A DNA stretch of 64,000 bases from Streptomyces monomycini (GCF_022271435.1 NZ_JAFIQY010000031.1:1-64000); one strand, 5' to 3'. Counted from the stretch's first letter, positions 8,154-17,009 are shown. The notes: generated by a model from the letters alone, not told the origin. Translations and numbers: made by a program.

Positions 8154-8285
8154 TCAGGCCCCGCCGACCAGCATCACCATCAGCACGACCGCGGCGACGG
8201 CCAGCACGATGCCCATCCGGCGGAGCATCGCCTGCACCTGGCGCAGCTCCTCGGGAGGCTCGTCGGGCGGATCGGACCACAGCAT
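8154..8285 (-). CDS. Very small membrane protein (MmpB-like)
   Basis: The 43-residue form starts MLWSDPPDEPPEELRQVQAMLRR and ends in one transmembrane helix (IVLAVAAVVLMVMLVGG). This matches short proteins annotated as morphogenic membrane protein MmpB in Streptomyces, a name I recall but cannot verify here. An upstream ATG would give 60 residues (start 8336). I prefer the shorter form because the conserved part begins at MLWSDP and AGGATCGAAGG precedes it. It lies between the PBP gene and the carboxylase epsilon gene on the same strand. Confidence 0.65.
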   Translation of the reverse strand: MLWSDPPDEPPEELRQVQAMLRRMGIVLAVAAVVLMVMLVGGA

Positions 8286-8399
8286 CCTTCGATCCTGCGC
8301 CGGGAACGCCGACGACGCCTGAGTACGCGTACTCAAGCGCCGTCGGGCGGAAGGACTAGCGGAGGGGGCCCCTGAGGAGGGACGGCCGGACCGCGGACG

Positions 8400-8615
8400 T
8401 CACCGCGGCCAGTAGCTCGTGCGCCAGGCCCGCGGGCCCGGGTGCGGCAGCCGGCGGCGCGGGATCGTGGACGCCGGGTCGGCCCATTCGTCCGTACGTT
8501 CCGTGCCGGGCGCGGCGGAGGCGGCGGCAGCGGCCGCCGCCGCGCGGGTGCGAACCACCGCCAGTGCGGCGGCCAGCTCCTCGGGTGTGGGGTTGCCCCG
8601 GACGACCTTGATCAT
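8400..8615 (-). CDS. Acyl-CoA carboxylase epsilon subunit
   Basis: This short protein (71 residues from the ATG at 8615) has the epsilon-subunit pattern: MIKVVRGNPTPEELAAALAVV at the N-terminus and an Arg/Trp-rich end (AWRTSYWPR). An Ala-rich helix lies between. Epsilon subunits of actinobacterial acetyl/propionyl-CoA carboxylases bind the alpha-beta core and raise activity. The gene lies 73 nt downstream of the beta-subunit gene and is surely co-transcribed with it. A TTG two codons earlier (8621) is an alternative start; AGGAGG precedes both. Confidence 0.85.
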   Translation of the reverse strand: MIKVVRGNPTPEELAAALAVVRTRAAAAAAAASAAPGTERTDEWADPASTIPRRRLPHPGPRAWRTSYWPR

Positions 8616-8688
8616 GGTCAACCGACCTCCTGGCTCTGACGGACTTGCGGCGGACGGCGGACGGCGCCGCCGACGGGCACGGGCGCCC

Positions 8689-10278
8689 CTACAGCGGGAT
8701 GTTGCCGTGCTTCTTCGGGGGCAGCGACTCGCGCTTGTTGCGCAGCGTGCGCAGCCCGCGGACGATGTGCCGACGGGTCTCCGAGGGCATGATCACCGCG
8801 TCGACGTAGCCGCGCTCGGCCGCCACGTACGGGTTGAGCAGCGCGTCCTCGTACTCCTGGATCAGCTCCTGGCGGCGGGCGTCCTGCGCGTCCTGGTCCT
8901 CGATCGCGGCGAGCGCGCGGCGGTGCAGGATGTTGACCGCGCCCTGCGCGCCCATGACCGCGATCTGCGCGGTCGGCCAGGCCAGGTTCAGGTCCGCGCC
9001 CAGGTGCTTGGAGCCCATGACGTCGTACGCGCCGCCGAACGCCTTGCGGGTGATCACGGTGATCAGCGGAACCGTCGCCTCCGCGTAGGCGTAGATCAGC
9101 TTGGCGCCGCGCCGGATGATGCCGTCCCATTCCTGGTCCGTACCCGGCAGGAAGCCCGGTACGTCCACGAACGTCAGCACGGGGACGTTGAACGCGTCGC
9201 AGGTGCGCACGAACCGCGCGGCCTTCTCGCTCGCGTTGATGTCCAGCGTGCCCGCGTACTGCATCGGCTGGTTGGCGACGATGCCGACCGCGTGGCCCTC
9301 CACCCGGCCGAAGCCGGTGACCATGTTCGGCGCGAAGAGCGCCTGCGTCTCCAGGAACTCGCCGTCGTCGAGGACGTGCTCGATGGCGGTGTGCATGTCG
9401 TACGGCTGGTTCGCCGAGTCCGGGATCAGCGTGTCCAGCTCGCGGTCGTAGTCCGAGGTCTCCAGGTCCGCCTCCTCGGGGAAGGCGGGCGGCTCGGAGA
9501 GGTTGTTGGACGGCAGGTAGGACAGCAGCGCCTTGACGTACTCGATGGCGTCCTTCTCGTCGCCCGCCATGTGGTGGGCGACGCCCGAGGTGCTGTTGTG
9601 CGTCCGCGCGCCGCCCAGCTCCTCGAAGCCCACGTCCTCACCGGTGACGGTCTTGATGACGTCGGGTCCGGTGATGAACATGTGCGAGGTCTGGTCGACC
9701 ATGACCGTGAAGTCGGTGATGGCGGGGGAGTAGACCGCGCCGCCCGCGCACGGGCCGACGATCAGCGAGATCTGCGGGATCACGCCGGAGGCGTGCACAT
9801 TGCGGCGGAAGATCTCCGCGAACAGGCCGAGGGCCGCGACGCCCTCCTGGATACGGGCGCCGCCGCCGTCGTTGATGCCGACGACCGGGCAGCCGTTCTT
9901 CAGGGCGAAGTCCATCACCTTGACGATCTTCTCGCCGTAGACCTCGCCCAGCGAACCGCCGAAGATGGTGAAGTCCTGCGAGTACACGCAGACCGTGCGC
10001 CCGTCGACGGTGCCGTAACCGGTCACCACGCCGTCGCCGTACGGCCGGTTCTTCTCCAGCCCGAAGTTGGTCGAACGGTGCCGCGCGAACTCGTCCAGCT
10101 CGACGAACGAGCCCTCGTCGAGGAGCAGCTCCACGCGCTCACGCGCCGTCAGCTTGCCCTTCGCGTGCTGCTTTTCCACGGCCCGCGCGGACCCGGCGTG
10201 GGTGGCCTCCTCGATCCTGCGCTGAAGATCGGCCAGTTTGCCCGCGGTCGTGGTGATGTGTGCTTCCGGCTCGGACAT
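8689..10278 (-). CDS. pccB: Acyl-CoA carboxylase beta subunit (carboxyltransferase)
   Basis: The 529-residue protein is a full-length carboxyltransferase beta chain. It has the acyl-CoA binding glycine pair in INDGGGARIQEGVAALG, the biotin-side FGGAYDVMGSKHLGAD block and the crotonase-like folds throughout. It transfers carboxyl from biotin on the alpha chain to acetyl- or propionyl-CoA, giving malonyl- or methylmalonyl-CoA for fatty acids and polyketides. An aspartate at the propionyl-type specificity position could not be checked by alignment, so the PccB name is an inference from size and context. An AGGAG site lies 10 nt before the ATG. The epsilon gene follows; the biotin ligase gene is divergent. 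Confidence 0.93.
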   Translation of the reverse strand: MSEPEAHITTTAGKLADLQRRIEEATHAGSARAVEKQHAKGKLTARERVELLLDEGSFVELDEFARHRSTNFGLEKNRPYGDGVVTGYGTVDGRTVCVYSQDFTIFGGSLGEVYGEKIVKVMDFALKNGCPVVGINDGGGARIQEGVAALGLFAEIFRRNVHASGVIPQISLIVGPCAGGAVYSPAITDFTVMVDQTSHMFITGPDVIKTVTGEDVGFEELGGARTHNSTSGVAHHMAGDEKDAIEYVKALLSYLPSNNLSEPPAFPEEADLETSDYDRELDTLIPDSANQPYDMHTAIEHVLDDGEFLETQALFAPNMVTGFGRVEGHAVGIVANQPMQYAGTLDINASEKAARFVRTCDAFNVPVLTFVDVPGFLPGTDQEWDGIIRRGAKLIYAYAEATVPLITVITRKAFGGAYDVMGSKHLGADLNLAWPTAQIAVMGAQGAVNILHRRALAAIEDQDAQDARRQELIQEYEDALLNPYVAAERGYVDAVIMPSETRRHIVRGLRTLRNKRESLPPKKHGNIPL

Positions 10279-10407
10279 CGGGATGCGGCTCCTGCTCGTC
10301 CTGGACTGGTGCTCGTACGAGGGTGGTACGGGGGTTGAACGGGATGGGCTACCGCTTCGTAGCGTATCGGCGGGACTGCTCAGCGGCACTGCGTCGTTGA
10401 CCACACC

Positions 10408-10413
10408 TAGGCT
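10408..10413 (+). promoter_or_regulatory. -10 element for a probably leaderless biotin ligase transcript
   Basis: TAGGCT fits the TAnnnT -10 consensus and ends 6 nt before the biotin ligase ATG. No ribosome site lies in between, so a leaderless mRNA is likely. A matching -35 is not obvious. Confidence 0.4.
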
Positions 10414-10419
10414 GGGGCC

Positions 10420-11352
10420 ATGACGTCTCAACCACCGGAAAACCAGGACAAAGACCGCCCGGGCGGCGGCGACGGCGACGCGGCGCGCGCCGGATCGGGC
10501 CCGGGAGCGGGCTCCGGCGGGCACTGGTCCGACCTGGACCGGCCGCCGCTGAACGGGACGGCACTGCGGCGCGCCCTGCTGCGTCCCGGCTCGCTCTGGA
10601 CCGGCCTCGACGTCGTGTCCGCGACGGGCTCGACCAACACCGACCTCGCCGCGCGGGCCACCGGAGGGCTCGCCGAGGGGGCCGTCCTCGTCGCCGAGGA
10701 GCAGTCGGCCGCGCGCGGCCGACTGGACCGCAGGTGGTCGGCGCCGCCGCGCTCCGGCCTCTTCTTCTCCTTCTACCTCACCCCGCGGGTCCCCCCGGAG
10801 CGCTGGGGCTGGCTGCCGCTGCTCGCCGGGGTGGCGACCGCCAGCGCGGTGGCCCGGGTCGCGGGTGTGGACACCGCCCTGAAGTGGCCCAACGACCTGC
10901 TGGTGACCGTCGGTGACGAGGAACGCAAGGCCGGCGGCATCCTCGCGGAACGCGCCGGTGACGGCGTGGTCGTCGGCATCGGCCTCAACGTCACGCTGCG
11001 CGCCGAGGAACTGCCCGTGCCCGGCGCCGGTTCGCTCGCCCTGGCCGGCGCCGAGGTGACCGACCGGGACCCGGTGCTGCGGGCCGTACTGCGGTCGGTC
11101 GAGGACTGGTACGGGCAGTGGACCGCGGCGGACGGCGACGCGGCGGCCTGCCGACTCCAGGACGCGTACGCGGCCGGGTGCGCCACGCTCGGCCGCTCGG
11201 TACGCGCCGAACTGCCCGGCGACCGGGCGCTGCTCGGTGAGGCGGTGGCCATCGACGGTGACGGGCGGCTGGTGCTCGCCACGGAGGAGGGCATGCAGCG
11301 GCCGGTCGCGGCGGGGGACATCGTGCACGTGCGGCCGGCGGCGCAGGAGTAG
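10420..11352 (+). CDS. birA: Biotin-[acetyl-CoA-carboxylase] ligase
   Basis: The 310-residue protein has a disordered ~40-residue N-terminus, the BPL catalytic domain and a small C-terminal SH3-like domain. The catalytic part shows the ATP/biotin loop ARGRLDRRWSAPPRSGLFFS, the catalytic lysine in LKWPNDLL (K155) and VVVGIGLNV. It attaches biotin to the carboxylase alpha chain through biotinyl-AMP. There is no N-terminal DNA-binding domain, so it is the monofunctional form and not a repressor. It is divergent from the carboxylase beta gene it serves. The ATG at 10420 lies 6 nt after a -10-like TAGGCT. Confidence 0.93.
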   Translation: MTSQPPENQDKDRPGGGDGDAARAGSGPGAGSGGHWSDLDRPPLNGTALRRALLRPGSLWTGLDVVSATGSTNTDLAARATGGLAEGAVLVAEEQSAARGRLDRRWSAPPRSGLFFSFYLTPRVPPERWGWLPLLAGVATASAVARVAGVDTALKWPNDLLVTVGDEERKAGGILAERAGDGVVVGIGLNVTLRAEELPVPGAGSLALAGAEVTDRDPVLRAVLRSVEDWYGQWTAADGDAAACRLQDAYAAGCATLGRSVRAELPGDRALLGEAVAIDGDGRLVLATEEGMQRPVAAGDIVHVRPAAQE

Positions 11353-11749
11353 AGGACCGGGGGCTGGGGCGGCGCTGAGCGGGGTGGTGCCGCCCCGGTC
11401 CGCTGCGGCCTGTCCTTCAGCTCGTCCCGTGGCCCGCCCGGTGTCCGTCCAACTGCTGACCAACCGGCGGGGCGGAATGCCGGGGACTTCCGTACGGTGG
11501 CCGGGGCCGAGCGCCCTGAACGCGCCACCGATCTGCCTCTCGTCCGCATCGTGATCGGAAATGATCAGATCCTGGTCAAGAAACCTAGGGAGCAATCGTA
11601 CTTATGTGCCGATAGGGGCGATAGCGACGAGGTGTGAGAGTGAGCCAGAGCACACCTGCCGTATCGTTGAGGCCGTCCGCCGTGGAGCGGGCGAACGAGC
11701 GAGAAGTGATCGGAAGGGCAGTGCGCAGGGAACGGACAGGGAGCGAGCG
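11353..11749. other. Intergenic region before the adenylate cyclase gene
   Basis: About 400 bases. The second half (11540-11640) is unusually AT-rich for this genome, for example ATGATCAGATCC and AATCGTACTTATGTGCCGATA, and is the likely promoter and regulatory region of cya. The reading frame is open through part of it, so longer N-termini for the cyclase are formally possible. No separate gene is seen. Confidence 0.45.
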
Positions 11750-13030
11750 GTGACCGCCGACGACTCGGGCGCCGGCCCGCGCGAAGCGGACATCGCCCCT
11801 CGTGAGACGGGGGCCGCTCCACGTGAGGGGGACTCGGCGCCTGCGGACGGCGCGGCGCGCGCCGACGGCACGCCCGGGCCGGCCGGAGCCCACGGGGGCG
11901 ACATGACCGGTGGTACCGACCGGACCGGCCCCGCGCCCGGCACGGTGAACGGGGCGAGCACCGACAGCGCGGGGGACGACCCCGACGACGACACCATCGC
12001 CATCCGCCTGGAACAGCTCATCCTCGGCTCCGACCGCCGCTACACCCCCTTCCAGGCGGCCCGCAGTGCCGGCGTCTCCATGGAGCTGGCCTCCCGCTTC
12101 TGGCGCGCCATGGGCTTCGCCGACATCGGCCAGGTCAAGGCGCTCACCGAGGCCGACGTACTGGCGCTGCGCCGGCTGGCGGGCCTGGTGGAGGCCGGGC
12201 TGCTCAGCGAGGCGATGGCGGTGCAGGTGGCCCGCTCCACCGGGCAGACCACGGCGCGCCTCGCCGACTGGCAGATCGACTCCTTCCTGGAGGGCCTGAC
12301 CGAGCCGCAGGACTCCGGTCTGACCCGTACGGAGATCACTTACCCCCTCGTCGAGCTCCTGCTGCCCGAGCTGGAGGAGTTCCTGGTCTACGTCTGGCGC
12401 CGCCAGCTCGCCGCCGCGACCGGCCGCGTCGTGCAGGCCCAGGACGACGCGGAGATGGTCGACCGGCGCCTCGCGGTGGGCTTCGCCGACCTCGTCGGCT
12501 TCACCCGGCTGACCCGCCGCCTGGAGGAGGAGGAACTGGGCGAACTGGTCGAGGCGTTCGAGACCACCGCCGCCGACCTGGTCGCCGCGCACGGCGGCCG
12601 GCTCATCAAGACGCTCGGCGACGAGGTGCTGTTCGCCGCCGACGACGCGGGCATCGCGGCCGAGATCGGCCTGCGCCTCATCGAGACCATGGCCAACGAC
12701 GAGACGATGCCGGAGCTGCGTGTCGGCATCGCGTTCGGCACGGTCACAACGCGGATGGGCGACGTCTTCGGTACGACCGTGAACCTGGCCAGCCGCCTGA
12801 CGTCGATAGCTCCGAAGGACACGGTGCTGGTGGACGAGGCGTTCGCGGAGGAACTGGGCCGCATGGGCGAGGCGCCCGTCTCCGAGGCCGACGCGAAGGC
12901 CGCCGCCGCGGCGGCCGCGGACGGGGCCGGGCCGCTGCCCGAGTACCGCTTCGCGCTCCAGCCGATGTGGCAGCGGCCGGTGCGGGGGCTGGGCGTCGTC
13001 GAGCCCTGGCTCCTCAGCCGCCGCGGCTGA
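11750..13030 (+). CDS. cya: Class III adenylate cyclase
   Basis: From the GTG at 11750 the protein is 426 residues. It has a low-complexity N-terminus (about 75 residues), an HTH-like/regulatory middle (TPFQAARSAGVSMELASRFWRAMGF, LRRLAGLVEAGLLSEAMAVQ) and a C-terminal class III cyclase domain. The two metal-binding aspartates are visible in GFADLVGFTRL (D247) and KTLGDEVLFA (D291). NLASRL carries the expected Asn and Arg for catalysis. It makes cAMP, which governs germination and development with Crp in Streptomyces. There is no transmembrane segment, so it is cytosolic or peripheral. GGGAG upstream supports this start; a much longer frame upstream is open. Confidence 0.9.
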   Translation: MTADDSGAGPREADIAPRETGAAPREGDSAPADGAARADGTPGPAGAHGGDMTGGTDRTGPAPGTVNGASTDSAGDDPDDDTIAIRLEQLILGSDRRYTPFQAARSAGVSMELASRFWRAMGFADIGQVKALTEADVLALRRLAGLVEAGLLSEAMAVQVARSTGQTTARLADWQIDSFLEGLTEPQDSGLTRTEITYPLVELLLPELEEFLVYVWRRQLAAATGRVVQAQDDAEMVDRRLAVGFADLVGFTRLTRRLEEEELGELVEAFETTAADLVAAHGGRLIKTLGDEVLFAADDAGIAAEIGLRLIETMANDETMPELRVGIAFGTVTTRMGDVFGTTVNLASRLTSIAPKDTVLVDEAFAEELGRMGEAPVSEADAKAAAAAAADGAGPLPEYRFALQPMWQRPVRGLGVVEPWLLSRRG

Positions 13031-13135
13031 CCCTTCGTACGTCACCGCCCGCTGGCCGAGTGCCTGTTGCGCCCCTGACTAGAGTGACGGAACGAACGTT
13101 AACCAGGGATGACCGTCAACCAGGGAGGGTGCCGC

Positions 13136-13930
13136 ATGGACACGCAACGCTTCGGGGAGTTCGTCGGCGTACACCGGCACGGGCACGTGGCCGAACTGCG
13201 GCTCGACCGGCCCAAGGCGATGAACGCCGTGTCCACGGCCATGGCGGACGGCATCAGCGCCGCCTGCGCCGCGCTCGCCGCCGACCGGGACGTCCGCGTC
13301 ACCGTCCTCACCTCCACCCACGAGCGGGCGTTCTGCGTGGGCGCCGACCTGAAGGAACGTAACTCCTTCAGCGACGCCGACCTGCTGCGGCAGCGCCCGC
13401 GCACCCGGGCCGCCTACACCGGCGTCCTGGAGCTGCCGATGCCCACCGTCGCGGCCGTGCACGGCTTCGCCCTCGGCGGCGGCTTCGAGCTGGCGCTGTC
13501 CTGCGACCTGATCGTGGCGGACCGTACGGCGGTGGTCGGGCTGCCCGAGGTGTCGGTCGGCGTCATCCCCGGGGGCGGCGGTACGCAGCTGCTGCCGCGG
13601 CGGGTGGGAGCGGCCCGCGCGGCCGAGCTGATCTTCACGGGGCGGCGGGTGGAGGCGGCGGAGGCGCGGGAGCTGGGCCTGGTCGACCACCTGGTGGACG
13701 AGGCCCAGGACACGCGGGAGGCCCTGGAGCTCGCCGGGCGCATCGCCCGCAACTCCCCGGTCGGCCTGCGCGCCGCCAAGCGCGCCCTGCGTCTGGGCCA
13801 CGGCCTCGACCTGCGCACCGGCCTCGACCTGGAGGACGGCGCCTGGCGCAGCGTCGCCTTCTCGGCGGACCGGGCGGAGGGCGTGGCCGCCTTCGTCGAG
13901 AAGCGCAGCCCGGAGTGGCCGGGGGAGTAA
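13136..13930 (+). CDS. Enoyl-CoA hydratase/isomerase family protein
   Basis: The 264-residue crotonase-fold protein has the CoA-binding oxyanion segment CVGADLKERNSF and the GFALGGGFELALSCDL block. GLPEVSVGVIPGGGGTQLLPR carries a second Glu. Both catalytic glutamates expected of a hydratase are present. It should hydrate 2-enoyl-CoA to 3-hydroxyacyl-CoA in fatty-acid breakdown. The start at 13136 is set by GGGAGG 7 nt upstream; an ATG nine codons earlier lacks a ribosome site. It follows cya by about 100 nt on the same strand but probably has its own promoter. Confidence 0.9.
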   Translation: MDTQRFGEFVGVHRHGHVAELRLDRPKAMNAVSTAMADGISAACAALAADRDVRVTVLTSTHERAFCVGADLKERNSFSDADLLRQRPRTRAAYTGVLELPMPTVAAVHGFALGGGFELALSCDLIVADRTAVVGLPEVSVGVIPGGGGTQLLPRRVGAARAAELIFTGRRVEAAEARELGLVDHLVDEAQDTREALELAGRIARNSPVGLRAAKRALRLGHGLDLRTGLDLEDGAWRSVAFSADRAEGVAAFVEKRSPEWPGE

Positions 13931-14047
13931 GGGGTACCCGGATCCGCCCGGCCCCGCCCGGTCGGGACGGGTCCGAACAGGTCGGAAAGGGCGAACGCTC
14001 TGGAACATTCCTACGCTGTAGTGACACGTAGTGCTCACGGTGACGGA

Positions 14048-15205
14048 ATGCGAGGTCCGGTGACGGGCGACGGCGATGACAGGCTCCGGGCCGTGGTGGC
14101 GCTGGCACAGGCGATGGCGGCGGCGCACACCCCGCGCGCTTCGGTGCGGGCCGCCGCGGACGGGGTGCGGGCCGCCCTCGGGGGGTCGTTCGCGGCGGTC
14201 TCGGCCTGGGAGCGTGAGCTGGGCCGGCTGAAGGTGCTGGTCAACGTCGGTGAGCTGGCCGACGGGGAGGTGACGTTCCCCGAGGACGAGTCCTACCCGG
14301 TGCACGAGTTCCCGGAGATCGTCGGGTTTCTGCACGAGCAGTGGGCCGAAGGCGGCCAGCCCAACGCCTGGGTGGAGACCGTCGCGGACGAGCCGTCGCA
14401 CGACGGCCGGTACAACCACCAGCGGGTGGCCGCGCTGCGCCGCCGGGGCCGCGGCTGCTGCGTGGTCGCGCCGATCGTGCTGCACGGGCGGGCCTGGGGC
14501 GAGGTGTACGTGGCCCGCTCGGCCGGGGAGCCGGCGTTCACGCGCGCGGACGCGGACTTCGCCACCGTACTGGCCGCGGTGGCGGCGGCCGGGATCGCGC
14601 AGACGGAGCGGCTGGCGGAGGCGCGCCGGCTGGCGTTCACGGACGCGCTGACCGGCCTCGCCAACCGGCGCGCGGTGGACATGCGGCTCGACGAGGCACT
14701 GGAGCGGCACCGGCGGGACGGTGCGGTGGTGAGCCTGGTGGTGTGCGATCTGAACGGGCTGAAGCGGGTGAACGACTCGTGCGGGCACGCCGTCGGCGAC
14801 CGGTTGCTGGAACGTTTCGGCTCGGTGCTGTCCCTGTGCGGCGCCATACTGCCGGGCGCCCTCGCCGCCCGGCTCGGCGGCGACGAGTTCTGCCTGCTCA
14901 CGGTGGGTCCGTCGGCCGACGAGGTGACCAAGGTGGCCGGTGAGCTGTGCGACCGGGCGGCGGAGCTGGAGCTCGGCGAGGGGGTGGCGGTCGGCGTCGC
15001 GTCGACCGGCGACCCGATCGGGCCGGTGCGCTCGGCCCGCCGGCTGTTCCGGCTGGCGGACGCCGCCCAGTACCGGGCGAAGGGCTCCGGCTCGCGCGGC
15101 CCGGTGGTCGCGGGCCGGGACGGTGGTACGGACGACCCGGTGATCCGCCTGGCCGACGCCCCGGAACGCACCTCGTCGAGGGAACGCCGCCGCTTCCGGC
15201 GATGA
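14048..15205 (+). CDS. GAF-GGDEF diguanylate cyclase
   Basis: About 385 residues. A GAF sensory domain (residues ~10-185) precedes a GGDEF domain that starts at DALTGLANRRAVD (199-211). It holds an intact active-site motif G277-G-D-E-F281 and DLNGLKRVNDSCGH for Mg-GTP binding. It should make cyclic di-GMP, which represses sporulation through BldD and RsiG in Streptomyces. The RxxD inhibitory site usually found five residues before GGDEF is absent (PGALAARL), so product inhibition may be lost. The start is uncertain: GTG 14021, ATG 14048 and GTG 14060 are all in frame. Confidence 0.9.
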   Translation: MRGPVTGDGDDRLRAVVALAQAMAAAHTPRASVRAAADGVRAALGGSFAAVSAWERELGRLKVLVNVGELADGEVTFPEDESYPVHEFPEIVGFLHEQWAEGGQPNAWVETVADEPSHDGRYNHQRVAALRRRGRGCCVVAPIVLHGRAWGEVYVARSAGEPAFTRADADFATVLAAVAAAGIAQTERLAEARRLAFTDALTGLANRRAVDMRLDEALERHRRDGAVVSLVVCDLNGLKRVNDSCGHAVGDRLLERFGSVLSLCGAILPGALAARLGGDEFCLLTVGPSADEVTKVAGELCDRAAELELGEGVAVGVASTGDPIGPVRSARRLFRLADAAQYRAKGSGSRGPVVAGRDGGTDDPVIRLADAPERTSSRERRRFRR

Positions 15206-15262
15206 CCCTACCCGCGGCCCGCCCGTCCGTGGCCTCCCGCCCCCGCCCGTGGCCTCCGGCCC

Positions 15263-15360
15263 GTCCGCGGTCTCCGGCCTGTCCGCGGTCTCCGGCCTGT
15301 CCGCGCACGCTGTCGCACCTGTCCGCGCACGCTGTCGGCCCCGTCCGCGTACGGTGTCCG
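15263..15360. repeat. Degenerate tandem repeat upstream of hutH
   Basis: GTCCGCGGTCTCCGGCCT occurs twice in perfect tandem (15263-15280 and 15281-15298). Two 22-bp units follow that begin GTCCGCGCACGCTGTCG (15299-15320 and 15321-15342), then a partial fifth unit to 15360. Further decayed copies extend back to about 15225. The units are not multiples of a coding frame. This looks like replication slippage in non-coding DNA. Confidence 0.75.
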
Positions 15361-15416
15361 ACGCGGCGTACGGCACGGCGGCCGCCGAGCGGGAAATCCA
15401 GTGGTGACATCCAGGG

Positions 15417-15440
15417 ATTCAGTCTCTAGGGTGCCTGAAT
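15417..15440 (+). promoter_or_regulatory. Inverted repeat abutting the hutH start codon
   Basis: ATTCAG (15417-15422) and CTGAAT (15435-15440) are exact inverted copies separated by 12 nt. The second copy ends immediately before the ATG, and the TAGGG ribosome-site candidate lies in the loop. It could be an operator for a hut repressor or an RNA hairpin that presents or hides the ribosome site. Confidence 0.45.
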
Positions 15441-16985
15441 ATGGATATGCACACTGTGGTGTTGGGGACGTCCGGCACGACCGCACAGGACGTCATCGCC
15501 GTCGCCCGCGGCGCCGCCCGTATCGAGCTGTCCGAGGAGGCCACGGCGGCCGTCGCCGCCGCCCGCGCGGTCATCGACGACCTCGCCGCCAAGCCGGACC
15601 CGGTGTACGGCGTCTCCACGGGCTTCGGCGCCCTGGCCGTACGCCACATCAGCCCGGAGCTGCGCGCCCAGCTCCAGCGCAACATCGTGCGCTCGCACGC
15701 CGCCGGCATGGGTCCGCAGGTGGAGCGCGAGGTGGTGCGCGCGCTGATGTTCCTGCGCCTGAAGACGCTGGCCTCCGGACGTACGGGCGTCCGGCCGCTC
15801 GTCGTCGGCACGATGGCGGAGATCCTCAACGCCGGGATCACCCCGGTCGTGCACGAGTACGGCTCGCTCGGCTGCTCCGGCGACCTCGCGCCGCTGTCGC
15901 ACTGCGCCCTGACGCTCATGGGCGAGGGCGAGGCGGAAGGCCCGGACGGCGTCGTGCGCCCGGCCGGCGAACTGCTCGCCGAGCACGGCATCGCGCCGGT
16001 CGAACTGCGCGAGAAGGAGGGCCTGGCCCTCCTGAACGGCACCGACGGCATGCTCGGCATGCTGGTCATGGCCTGCGCCGACCTGGCCCGCCTCTTCACC
16101 ACCGCGGACATCACCGCGGCGCTCTCCCTGGAGGCGCTGCTCGGCACGGACAAGGTGCTCGCGCCGGAACTGCACGCCATCCGCCCGCATCCCGGGCAGG
16201 CCGCCTCGGCCGCCAACATGCTCAAGGTCCTGGCCGGTTCGGGGCTCACCGGCCACCACCAGGACGACGCGCCGCGCGTCCAGGACGCCTACTCCATCCG
16301 CTGCGCTCCGCAGGTCGCGGGCGCGGGCCGGGACACGCTGGACCACGCCCGCCTGGTCGCGAGCCGGGAACTGGCCGCCGCCGTCGACAACCCGGTGGTG
16401 CTGGAGGACGGCCGGGTCGAGTCGAACGGCAACTTCCACGGCGCGCCGGTCGCGTACGTACTGGACTTCCTCGCCGTCGCCGCGGCCGACCTCGGCTCCA
16501 TCGCGGAGCGCCGTACGGACCGCCTGCTGGACAAGAACCGCTCGCACGGCCTGCCCGCCTTCCTGGCCGGTGACCCGGGCGTCGACTCGGGCCTGATGAT
16601 CGCCCAGTACACGCAGGCCGCGCTGGTCAGCGAGCTGAAGCGGCTGGCAGCGCCCGCCTCGGTGGACTCCATCCCGTCCTCCGCGATGCAGGAGGACCAC
16701 GTCTCCATGGGCTGGTCGGCTGCGCGCAAGCTGCGGACCGCGGTGGACAACCTGACCCGGGTGCTCGCCGTCGAGCTGTACGCGGCGACCCGGGCGGTGG
16801 AGATGCGCACCGGCCTGACCCCGGCGCCGGCCACCCGCGCGGTGCTGGACGCCGTACGGGCCGCGGGCGTCCAGGGGCCGGGGGAGGACCGTTTCCTCGC
16901 GCCGGACCTGGAGGCGGCGTACACCTTCGTCCGCGACGGCCGGCTGGTCGAGGCGGTCGAGAAGGTCACGGGGGAGCTGGCCTGA
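15441..16985 (+). CDS. hutH: Histidine ammonia-lyase
   Basis: The 514-residue protein is a full-length aromatic amino-acid lyase. It has PVYGVSTGFGALA near the N-terminus and the prosthetic-group motif GSLGCSGDLAPLSH. NGNFHGAPVAY and QEDHVSMGW are further active-site blocks. It removes ammonia from L-histidine to give urocanate, the first step of histidine use. The MIO cofactor forms from a Cys-Ser-Gly triad here instead of the usual Ala-Ser-Gly; I recall the same variant in Streptomyces griseus. No other hut genes are adjacent, as is usual in Streptomyces. A second ATG two codons downstream is possible. Confidence 0.96.
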   Translation: MDMHTVVLGTSGTTAQDVIAVARGAARIELSEEATAAVAAARAVIDDLAAKPDPVYGVSTGFGALAVRHISPELRAQLQRNIVRSHAAGMGPQVEREVVRALMFLRLKTLASGRTGVRPLVVGTMAEILNAGITPVVHEYGSLGCSGDLAPLSHCALTLMGEGEAEGPDGVVRPAGELLAEHGIAPVELREKEGLALLNGTDGMLGMLVMACADLARLFTTADITAALSLEALLGTDKVLAPELHAIRPHPGQAASAANMLKVLAGSGLTGHHQDDAPRVQDAYSIRCAPQVAGAGRDTLDHARLVASRELAAAVDNPVVLEDGRVESNGNFHGAPVAYVLDFLAVAAADLGSIAERRTDRLLDKNRSHGLPAFLAGDPGVDSGLMIAQYTQAALVSELKRLAAPASVDSIPSSAMQEDHVSMGWSAARKLRTAVDNLTRVLAVELYAATRAVEMRTGLTPAPATRAVLDAVRAAGVQGPGEDRFLAPDLEAAYTFVRDGRLVEAVEKVTGELA

Positions 16986-17009
16986 CGGCCGGGGCGGTGG
17001 CGACCCGGT

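Larger units (their letters stand above)
15206..15440. other. Intergenic region between diguanylate cyclase and hutH genes
   Basis: The first half is a degenerate tandem repeat (see next entry). The last 70 bases hold a more balanced composition and an inverted repeat right at the hutH start. No gene is visible. Confidence 0.4.

Noticed and set aside
6403..8280. 625-residue reverse-strand reading frame
   Set aside because: It runs in a different frame over the PBP gene, has Arg/Gly/Gln-rich nonsense composition, and the PBP frame carries all active-site motifs.
10279..11595. Upstream extension of the carboxylase beta-subunit frame
   Set aside because: It is antisense to the biotin ligase gene, and the family N-terminus begins at the ATG at 10278 with a good ribosome site.
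11561..11749. Longer N-terminus for the adenylate cyclase
   Set aside because: The extension covers AT-rich promoter-like DNA, and a ribosome site precedes the GTG at 11750.
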